DNA from: Pelargonium nanum
Lineage: Eukaryota; Streptophyta; Magnoliopsida; Geraniales; Geraniaceae
Direction: 5' to 3'
DNA length: 24,034 nt
Assembly: GCA_036897485.1 (NCBI GenBank)
Contig: JAYMTF010001342.1
Coordinates: 1 to 24,034 of the forward strand
Shown: positions 1-9,700 of the stretch, piece by piece
Position numbering within the stretch: the first letter of the stretch is position 1
Layout: every line of letters starts with the position of its first letter
Program-made: the position numbers and the translations under genes
The notes under the pieces: model-generated
Seen by the model: only the letters and a program-made list of their open reading frames with translations
Databases searched by the model: none
What the model was told of the DNA's origin: nothing

Positions 1-350
1 TGAGTTTTGTTTGAATGATGATTGGAATTGAATCTAATGAAACCAGAAAAATTGGAGTTTTAACAATACAAAATCTTCTTGTTTTTCATTAATGGAACCT
101 TCATTGGAGCCCTAATCTCCACAAAGCCAAGGAAGAAGAAGAAACCAAGGGAGGTAAGGGCAATTTTGCCATTTTCTAATTTTAGACATCATGTGCAACA
201 CACATGCTAACTATTTTGGCTCTTTTCCATCCAAAAGGACTAACGGTGCAACAATTTGAAACTACAGGGTATGTCAAAGTTCACACTTAAAGTTCAGAGG
301 TGCCAGATGAAAAAGATGTTAAGCACAGGGGGTCTATCGGTAATTACCCC
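1..350. repeat. Probable end of a DNA-transposon/MITE-type repeat
   Basis: No gene is visible here. The stretch around 225-350 has the phrasing typical of widespread plant interspersed repeats: an 'aactacagggtatgtcaaag' segment, then a segment ending in 'ggtctatcggtaattacccc' at about 331-350. In the opposite orientation that reads as a GGGGTAATTACC-type terminus, as seen at ends of many plant Mutator-like or MITE elements. The other end is not identifiable and may lie outside the window. Family assignment is from recollection of repeat style, not a match I can verify. Confidence 0.3.
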
Positions 351-429
351 TTAATTAATATTGAATTTTTTAATTGGGTAGTTATTTGTTTGTAGAGAAA
401 ATTACATGAAAATTTTGTGTGTTTACCCT

Positions 430-503
430 ATTTATATATATATATATATATTTCTTAGTTAAGAAGTTTTTTTTTTTTTTGAAGACTTCTCAGTTAAGAA
501 GTT
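430..503. repeat. TA microsatellite and T-run flanked by a 12-bp direct repeat
   Basis: A TA dinucleotide run lies at about 432-451. It is followed by 'agttaagaagtt' at 457-468, a run of about 14 T, and the same 12 bases again at 492-503. This is simple-sequence DNA between the 5' repeat and the LINE-like insertion. The duplicated 12-mer around a homopolymer could be slippage or the scar of a small insertion. Confidence 0.6.
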
Positions 504-525
504 GGTTATGTATGAAGAACCGGTT

Positions 526-537
526 AATTATTATATC
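526..537. repeat. Target-site duplication, copy next to the poly(A) tail
   Basis: The sequence 'aattattatatc' directly abuts the T-run (poly(A) on the minus strand) of the LINE-like element and is repeated exactly at its other end. Because both copies continue into T, the duplication is between 12 and 19 bp long. Confidence 0.8.
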
Positions 538-2355
538 TTTTTTTTTTTTACTGGAAAGATACGAACTTTATTAAGCGAAACCGCCAAAAGAGAATACAAA
601 CCTAAAATAGCAGACAGAACATAAAAGACAACCTAACCAAGAACTGAAATAAAACAGAACTGTCAAAAGACAAAAACTAGAAATAGAAATAAAACACTCT
701 ATGAGACTTTCAAGACCGCCCAAGACTTCAAGAACCGCATTCGATAAGAAGATCAAATCAGGGGCAATGGTGTACACCTCCCCCCGATCTGCCGAGCCGT
801 CTTCTCTTTTCCACTACTCCTACTCAGAACCGGGTAGCTGTCCCCACTGATACCCCATGGCCCGGTTCCTCTACGGGAATCACAACCTTCCCTCCTCATG
901 AATTTTGGCGAGTCTGGGACCACAGGTTCGCCTCTACACCGTTTTTTTATTGTGTCAACTCACTACCACCTTCCAACTCGAGATCCTGCATAGTTAAGTC
1001 TCTCTTTCGTTTAAAAACTGTGACCACCTTCTGACCTGATTCTTGTACCTCCGGGAGAGCTTGAACCATCGGGACCGCTACCTCCTCCACCGGTTCTTCC
1101 CATTTCTGGTCTAAACCCGATCTGATCCATTGAGCACCAATATTGGAACGTCTTCCCTTTGGAGCAACTAGTGAGGATCCAAAAGGCCTCTCAATCCCCG
1201 GATTCTTGATAAGTTTTAGACGTTCACATACCTTTTCCATGTGCCCCAACCTCCCACAAAAATAACAGAACACATGTACCTTCTCATATTGGAACGAGAC
1301 AATATGACTTCCTGAATCAGCTAAATTCAATCTAGCCTTTCTTCTTAAAGGTCCCCTGACATCAAACCGGACTCGGACTCTGGCAAAGGAGTCCCATCCC
1401 CCTTTGAAGTTCATTGGGTCCGTTTCCACAAATTGTCCAATTACATTTCCCAAGTCTGAACAAACACGTTCAGATACATAGTTCATTGGAATTCCCCTCA
1501 CCTGAACCCACATATCTAGAAAGTTCAACTCCCGACTATAGGGGTTATCACCCGTGCCCAGACGTTCCAATAGCAATACTTTCTCGTTATATGTTCAAGG
1601 TACTTGCGATTCGACCTTAGCCGCATCACCATCCTCGTAGAACTCAAATAGGCACTTCATCATTTTGGTTGGACTTGGAGAGGGATCGAAGAGTTCCTTC
1701 ATAGTAACTCCTTTTTTCGGTCTCCAAAGCCAAGCCAACATTTGCTGCATGTTAAGGAAATTGACAGGAGAGTCTGTCAAAAACCTCCCCACAAAACTGA
1801 TAATCGTATTCCCACCACTTGTCTCATGAACTGCCTCTTTGTTATACTTGAGTACAGCTATCTTGTCGTCCATGTCCAGCGCACGAACACCGTTTGTCAG
1901 ACCTTCCAGTGTCGCCTCCGTCCCTCTCCCCGTTCCCGACCGGTCCTCCCGATAAACCCTCGCTCCGGACCTGCCGCCGTTGCCTGTTCCGTCCAAGCCC
2001 CCCACTGCCACTCCGTTCACCGTCTGACCTCCCAGAATTAAACCGACCTCACCCCCTGCCATTCCCGACTGACCACCTCCGCCTGAAACAGAGCCCCCGC
2101 TCCCCCCGATCGCTCCCTTCGACCCCGCCCAAAATCTTCCCACCTTCCATTGAACCCATGCCTAAGAACAAATCAACAAAAACGCAACCCTCTTCTCTCC
2201 CCGGAATATGCTAAGTGCAGCCATGTTTGCTCCTCTCTCTCTGGTTATAAAGACAGACACTCACAGCCCCTCCCAAACCCTAGCCGCCGCCTTGCCTGCT
2301 CCACTTCCAAACCCTAGTTGGACTCTCTCTCCAGAGAGAAAGCCACTTTATGTTC
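538..2355 (-). mobile_element. Short LINE-like (non-LTR) retroelement, ORF1 only, with poly(A) tail and target-site duplication
   Basis: Read on the minus strand, the element starts near 2355 and ends in a poly(A) tract, seen as T at 538-549. The duplicated target 'aattattatatc' lies at 526-537 and 2356-2367, extending to 19 bases if part of the T-run is counted. This is the hallmark of target-primed retrotransposition. The body encodes an ORF1-like protein with a DUF4283-like region and a CCHC knuckle. No reverse transcriptase, endonuclease or RNase H ORF is present, so the copy could move only with another LINE's machinery. The 3' region (about 550-946) has an AATAAAG motif just before the A-tail. 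The element is about 1.8 kb, far shorter than a full LINE. The intact duplication and tail suggest a moderately young insertion. Confidence 0.8.
947..2224 (-). pseudogene. LINE-type ORF1 pseudogene (DUF4283-like plus CCHC zinc knuckle), two in-frame stops
   Basis: One reading frame runs from an ATG at 2222-2224 to a TGA at 947-949. It is interrupted only by TAG at 2162-2164 and TGA at 1595-1597. After a Gly-rich N-terminal stretch comes a DUF4283-like segment (about 1,600-1,830) containing WRPKKGVTMKEL. Beyond the second stop the frame continues with LLLERLGTGDNP and LDMWVQVRGIP. A CX2CX4HX4C knuckle follows at 1226-1267 (CYFCGRLGHMEKVC). The TGA lies where such proteins usually have Trp in a 'PW' motif, so a single TGG-to-TGA change is the simplest explanation. 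The TAG could also be a Trp codon lost, or the true start could lie after it. ORF1 proteins of this type are nucleic-acid-binding partners in LINE retrotransposition. This copy should not make a full-length product. Confidence 0.8.
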
Positions 2356-2367
2356 AATTATTATATC
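2356..2367. repeat. Target-site duplication, copy at the 5' end of the LINE-like element
   Basis: An identical 'aattattatatc' is followed by seven T. A further copy of the same 12-mer occurs at 2386-2397, so the original target region already held, or later gained, this word twice. Confidence 0.75.
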
Positions 2368-2375
2368 TTTTTTTA

Positions 2376-3470
2376 CCTTGGTATTAATTATTATATCTTA
2401 AGTTTATTACTACACTTGTCATTAGCACAAAGGAGAAAATATACAACACTAAGTCATCTTAATTTTTCACAAAACATAATCCAATAGTGCTAAAAAACAA
2501 ATTATTCATACTTCATAGCTTGAGAGAGTATTTATACTCACAAAATCAAGATGTAAGAGACGATGTACCATCTTGCGGTTGATTTTTTTTATAATAACAA
2601 GTTGACTTTCATGATGTCACGCCTATGTCAGTGATGGCGTTTGGGCCACTATAACATGTCGATGATGTTAGTGTGCCTAAAAGTCATGTCTAAGAGGTTG
2701 CTCGTGGGAGTACCACACCTAGGACCTTCATGCATACATACATGTTTGACGTAGTGAGAGAGTATGAGAAGTTACCAATTAGACGTATCTCACTTTGAAT
2801 GAGTTAGAGATCCCGGATGACTCGATAGCTTGTTAATCCGGGTTGTCTAATGTCCATGACTATCTATAATAGTTAAGTGCGGTGTATATATGAAGGTCCC
2901 ATGAGGAGTTAACGAAGCATTGAAGTCTCATGAGGAGGCTCGTTTGCACGTAGTCGCGGCCAAAGTGTGGGATCACATGTAGTGGAGATCCTTTTATAGA
3001 ACTATTAGAGGGGTCTCGAGATAGACATGAATAGGCAACATCCGGGGCCGGGTGATATGCGAGGAGACCTCGAGGGGTCGGAATTAGGTCACAAAAGTTC
3101 CTATTTTGAGTATGGATTTAGACCTTGAGACTTTATGGGCAGATCATACATTACATAGGGATAAAATGATCATTAGGCTGAATTTGGTCTGATTGGGAAC
3201 AAAATGTCTAAAATTAATAATCTGATATTAATTTGAATTTAGGAGTTTCACTTTTTTTATTTAACTATAATGGTCTCTTTTTCAATAACATCCAAGTGAT
3301 TATGGAATAATCATTCATGTGTTCTTATCAATCATAACCATTCTCAAACATCCATCTCATCAAAAAAATACTTGAGTGACACTTTTCACATATTTTGAAT
3401 GAGAAAACAATGGAACAAATTAACATCTTGAACTCACATTCATATAATATCAAATAAAACAAAAAATGTG
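2376..3470. other. Gene-free stretch with a degraded repeat
   Basis: No ORF or splice-supported exon is visible. From about 2,520 to 3,130 the base composition is richer in G+C than the flanks and is punctuated by short repeats ('catgaggag' twice near 2,900-2,940). On the minus strand a TATAAATA motif reads through 'gagtatttatactcac' near 2,527-2,542. That resembles the promoter part of an LTR or other TE remnant. No clear TG...CA ends, primer-binding site or inverted termini could be defined. From about 3,180 the sequence is AT-rich and leads into the KCBP 3' end. Confidence 0.35.
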
Positions 3471-3710
3471 CAAACTAAATCTATTTACAACATTTAGACT
3501 ATACAACTTCTATCTTTAGCCAAATAACTCTCAACTCTTGGTACAATGTTGAAATTGAGATCAGATACCATAGAGAATAACTATAACTAACATGTATCCA
3601 CAACCTGCAAGGGCAATTCCTATACTAAAGTCACAAAACTCTACTCATCAAATCCTCAAGACCAACTATTTGACAAGACAAGGTTTGGTCATTTACCTCA
3701 TGTCATACAA
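3470..3710 (-). other. Probable KCBP 3' untranslated region with a Pumilio-type motif
   Basis: After the KCBP stop codon at 3711-3713 the minus strand is T/A-rich, with a T-rich stretch suitable for polyadenylation near 3,450-3,470. The exact end cannot be fixed from sequence. At 3482-3489 the minus strand reads TGTAAATA, which fits the Pumilio response element consensus UGUANAUA. Whether it lies in the mature 3' UTR depends on the cleavage site. Confidence 0.4.
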
Positions 3711-6700
3711 CTACATGGAATGGCGGCTATCTCTCACAGGTCGTTCCTCTTGAATCTCTTCGTATTCTTCATCATCCGGTTTCTTACCCGCTTGCTCTTT
3801 CCAATAAGCAACTAGCTTTCTCAGGCGAGCAACCTCTTTCGATGAAACGTTTTTGCTTGGGTCATTCACGATTGACCTCACTCTAGATGCATACCTGGGA
3901 AGAATGACAAACGTCATCAGAACAACAAACCATAGTTAAGTTTGAAATTGAGTTGAAAAGTAGGAGTAATTCAAGAGCATTGTTCACGTAACAAATTCAC
4001 GGAATAAATGAAAAATCAAAAGACTAGACCGGCAAGATTGTATATTTGAGCATTTGGAAAATGAATATGTAGGACAATTTGAGTGGGATGGTAAAACATA
4101 CATGAGAGAATTGTACGTCTCATCCAAGTTTGATTCCGCGGGCGACACATTCACAAACATGAGTGTCTTGGCGTTACCACCGAGCGAATCACTCATTAGC
4201 ATGGTTAACTTGTGGTTCCTATAGGGTATGTGTTGGCCTCCAGATGACAAAGCACTGATAACATCTCCTAATGCAGATAATGATTTGTTGATGCTTTGAG
4301 CTTCCTTCAGTTGACTACCAGAGGAACCTGATTTTTTAACTCTTTCTGATCCGGCAAGATCCACAAAACTCAACTGCACAGGAGGAGTACAATTAAATTC
4401 ATCAAAACCCATCACTAGTAACAGTTCGAGTAAGTTGTTAAAAGATAGCATATGGAAATCAAATACAATCATACCTTTCCTCTGGCAACAGACTGAGTTT
4501 GAAGGTTGGTACTTTCAATGACAATTGAAAGAATCAGGTGCGATCTGGAACTTTCTTCGTTCATTTGAGTACCAGATGTATGCCGTCGTTCAGATCCTCT
4601 TTGAATGATGTTTTTCAATTCCTCGAATGTTGAAATTGGAAGTACTGTTATATTCTCTACGGCTACCATGCCCTGCCAAAGCAAATCGACTACTATTTAG
4701 AAAATCCTTCAAAAGAAATCCTTTGAATCAAAAAGCAAGACAATTTTAAAATTAAATATCAATATAAGGATAATAAGATAAAGATATCGGAAACTAAAAT
4801 GAACCCGTCATTCTTCAGTAACATAACACGTTACAAAAAATTGCAAACCATAATTGATTTACAAGGGTCATCACCTTAGAATCTTTCTTAATATCCAATT
4901 TGAGACGTTTTGCGTTCTTTGGCAACAAAAGATCCATAAGTGTATCCTGATACAACTCCACCATATAAGCCTGCATATATACATGATACATATCAATTGC
5001 TTAACAAGAAAAAATATATGCATTTTTATGTGATACAATTCGTACAAATAATTTGAAATACTTTAAGCTACAATGAGGGTTTATCGAACAGAACAAAAAT
5101 ACCTTTAGTGAAAATGAATATTTACTGCTATCTCGCTTTATAATTTTAAAAAGTTCTGCAGTAGCCCGTGGCGTAAGTCCAGGACTGTTCTCAGACCCAT
5201 ATATCGTATAAGTCTTTCCAGAACCAGTTTGACCATAAGCAAATATGCACACATTATACCCATCCACAGCAGATTGGACCAAATACTGCATATCATAATT
5301 ACCACAAAATTAGACCATTTTTTTTCAAGCAAAACAAATGTGAGCATCATCAATGTGCATAATGTTCTAAAATTAATTTCACTTGCCCTTGTATCTTCAA
5401 ATACTTCCTCCTGACTAGCACAATTATCAAATACACGATCATAGATATGTTGTTTCGCTTTGTCATCTTTCCATGGATGCTCAATAGTGAACTCATCAGC
5501 ACTTTTAACTGAATCTTTTTCTTTTTCAGCCGTCTCCTTCTCACTTAGAGGTCTTAGTCGACAAAAAACTCTAATCTTGCCTTTCATATCTGAAATATAA
5601 AAAATGACAGTGTTGCTTTGATTTCATTAATGAAGAAATGCAAGTTTTTCAAAATTACATATTCCTTGTAGCATAGTTTTAATGTTTACTCTTGTTAACA
5701 AAAGAAGATACATTTAAACTTGAATATTATAAAGGCAAAACACACCTTCAATGGTATTAAAATAGCGCTTCCGTAAAACTTGTTCTTCCTTATACAGCAT
5801 CTCTAACTCAGCTAGTTGAGCTCCTTGCATCTTCAAGATGGCAGCAGTCTGCTCGTTCTTTCTATCAATGTCCTAAAAAAAGTATGATTTCTTCAAGTAA
5901 ACTCTTTTCAATTTACAAACACGTGTGCACTGTACATTAGAAAATGAACTGCCCATAACAAAATCAGTACCTCTTTCATTTCTCTGAGGTCTTCTAATTC
6001 CTTTAGGTTAATCTGTAGTGAAGCAAGCTCGGAGTTCCTTGTTTCAAGAGTTGATTTAGCAACTGCCAATTCTTGGGTAACAACTGCCAGCTTCTTTTCA
6101 ACGTCAGACACTCGAAGATTTAAGGCCTTACGCTCTTGCTCAAAGTTCTTCTCAAGTGAATTAACCTGCATTTTAACAATCACAATAAATATTTTTTTTT
6201 TAACCGAAATAGATTCATCTAAATAGATTCAAGAAATAATGATATTACCTCATCAAGTTTCTTCTTTTCAAGTTTAGCAATCCTTTGTTCCAATAATGAC
6301 TTTTCACTTACAAGTCTCTTTGCAGTTTCTTCCGCTGCATGCAACTCCTCGTTGCGAATTCTCAAGTCATCTTGGAGCTTATTTAATGTCTACATTACAT
6401 ATTACCCAAAGTCCAAAGTAATTTATCCAATTAGCAAAAGTCCATTTTATTCCAAATTTTATTAAATGCATGAGAGCAATGTGTGCGTATCCAGTATAGA
6501 TGACTGTATAACAATAACACACCTACTCCGAAATTTACCTGACTATTTGTACCAACTTGATCCTTCTTGGCATTGTTTTCTAATGCTAGATTACCCAACT
6601 TCACTTCAATGCTTTTCTTCTCCCGAATCGCAGCCTAATTGTAAATGCCAAAATTAGTATTATGATTTTAAAGAAATGTGAATCCAGTGGACAAGGAAGT

Positions 6701-9700
6701 TTAATGGACCAAAACAAACCTGAAGAGCCTCATCTTTATCATTATACAATGATCTGAGCCTATCTAGATCACATTCAACATCTGCCAAGTTTTGCTTCTC
6801 GGACTGTAAGGTATCTTTCAGTCCTTCCAATTCTTCTCTCAATTTCATTTCTTGCTGCTGCTGTTCACACATTTGCTCGAGCAACTAAATAGACACAATA
6901 CAATTATTAATCTCAAGTGTTCTCATAAGCCGAAGAACCCTTTGTGCATTCTGTTGATCTAATTCTGTATAAGACTTACTTGATCAGTGTACTTTTGAGA
7001 TTCTTCAACAGCTTTAGACAAATCTTGAACCCGTTTCTCATACACTTCCATACTTGCAGGCTTAAAATTGTTAGAAAGCTCTCCATTTACCAAACTGCTA
7101 CCAGAAGTCCGTGCTTTAGAGTAGCGACGCAGCATGATGTCATTTATATGTGTCTGAAGAGCAACACAAATTTCTTCCCCCTGCATATATGAGAGTATTA
7201 CCAGCTAAGTAGAGAATTAAGGACAACAAGAAGCCTAAAACTATGAAGTTTAGCATGTATGAAGAAACACGAGCAAGAGGTGCTTGAACCTGTTTGGTTT
7301 CAAACTGGAATATATGAAGAACGCCTGCAACTCTCATTTTGAAGAAAACAGCAGTATTGCTGCTACCAAATTGCATTATGTCTCTTAGCTCTGCAGAATG
7401 TAAATATTCTTTTGGAACTGGACGGAAAAAGTGAACCTGCAGAGAAATAAACAAACAAATTATTGTTCAGCAGTAGGAGATTTAAGTCAAAACATAATTC
7501 AGTTCTCTATTTAACCAATACAATAATGTGATACACGACTATAGGACTCACCCCACGCTTATTGATGCCCAAAACTATCCTCCCAGGAAGAAGTCCAATA
7601 GGATCATCAATCTTGCGGACACTGAAGAAAACTGAACTCCCGTAAGGAAGTGCTCTCAATATCCTCAAGAATTGATGTCTTGCATCTTCCTTAGTCAAAT
7701 GTTCCTATGATGAAACAAATATACCATTTATAAGGAAATTAGCATAACAATTGTCACCATCAGCTTTAATATAAATCTAGCAAAACATGGGCAGCAAAAG
7801 CATGAGTTAGCAGATCATTACATTGACAAAATGACAAGTCTTTTTATTTGCCACATTTGACTAAAAACAACATATTTATTCTACCTTGTGGCCAAATTAG
7901 ATAGTCTAGAATTTTATTTAAATATGCTTTGCTATTTTAGAAGGAAAAAAAAAAGTTACATGGAATTCAACCGTAATACAGCAATCAAATGTCACAATAA
8001 CAACAAAAGGAAGGAGGAGAAAAGACAAGTTAGCTTTGCCATTAGCTTTACTGAGAAGCTGTTAATCCACCACTAATAAGGAAACTCAAGAACTGCAGTC
8101 TTACCAATGAATTGAAACGAGAAACAATATCCATCTCCCATTCTCGCTTTGCTCGGGTCATTGCAATTTGTCTAGGTAGGAATTTTTCCAGAAGTGAATT
8201 CCAGTCACTGAAAAATATAAGCCTCAAGAAGTGAACAATCACTAGTATTTAAAAGAATAGGAAATCACTAGAAAAAAATTCCCCTATGATTTAAGCTAGA
8301 ACACTAAGCAAAAAACAGAGCTAGTAAAATACTCTGAACAGATAGAAGGAGATATAGCCTGTCAAAGCAGTAAAGATAAACTGATAAAGTTGATGAAACT
8401 ATGCAAATCACAGAAAGAATACTGACGTGCATGATTCAGGGCTGCGAACAAATCCAATCTCAACCAAGATCTGTAATGCAGACAACTGCGCAGCATCATC
8501 CCTCCCAACAGGATAATTGCCCAATATATAATCATGTTGCAACTGTAACAGCATAACCAGGCATTATGTAATCTGAATATTAAAAAGTTAACCTAAAAAC
8601 TGTCTGTTAAAAAACAACAAGTACTTCTACCCCTTTCAAAAGTTTCGGCGAAGAAAAAGGGAAGACAAAAAAGAGAGACAAAAAAAAGAGGTCATAGATC
8701 TTTGCAAAGCATTATTTGCTTATGTTTTTGCACGTGATAGAAAGACAACCGCTAATTATATTTAATTGATGTCTTAGAGCAGCTTGGCACTACCATAATA
8801 GATTTAACTTTAATACCTGAACATATGACAACTGCACAAACATTTGGTCTGTTATTGCTTCATCTGACTCCCGAAACAGCCTCTTTTTGAATGTCAACTT
8901 GCAATGCAAAATTTCACCTTTACTTCGATCCTTTGCTGCCTTGAACTCCGCCAGCAGATCCCCAATATATTTATTATCATCTAATCCAATATACTCCTCT
9001 GTGTCACCAAAATGCATTTCAGATTACTATCTCAGCCAATCCTAAGTAAGAAAACAGTCTAAAAAAAGTATGTCTGGACAAATATATACCATTTCCTGGA
9101 TCAGGTGACTTAGAACCTGTAACAACTTTACGACATTCAAACAAACTGAAGCTAGAGTATGTAGACAATTTTATTATCCCTGCAAGTTCCTGAAGGATGA
9201 ATGAATTTAGTTGCAAGAACCAAATTATAAACGAAATAGTGCACCAAAAGCATTGAAATTTCACAACCATATTGAACCCAAGATGGCTCTTGGCTTCTTA
9301 AGAAAACCCATATAAAATCGTTTGTATGAAAATTCATAGCATAACTTAAAACAGATTGGAGGCCAAACAAACACCAGTAACAATGACTTTTAATAAGTTT
9401 TGGACACCTTCAACCATAAAAGGCAAAGTAACTAATAATAATATTCATATAGTTGTGTTGCAAGAACCCACTACTGCCTATAATAATCTTGACAACCAAC
9501 TGGCTCATCATAGTAATAGGTACACAAAATTGATGAAGTAATGAAATGTTATAACAGCAATGATCAACCAAATAGCCTTATCCTCTCCTCATAAATGCCA
9601 GTTTTTTTTTAATGTGATCATAATCTCCAATTAAGAACTAACCTACCCCAAGATACATGGCTATAAAGAATAACTCACACCTCCTAGTTGCAAGAATAGA

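Noticed and set aside
571..777. Minus-strand ORF of 68 codons downstream of the LINE ORF1
   Set aside because: Hydrophobic, low-complexity, no RT or endonuclease motif, and placed in the 3' untranslated part of the element just before its A-tail.
1742..2214. Plus-strand ORFs opposite the ORF1 N-terminus
   Set aside because: Pro/Ser/Arg-rich antisense shadows of the Gly-rich ORF1 coding sequence; no independent support.
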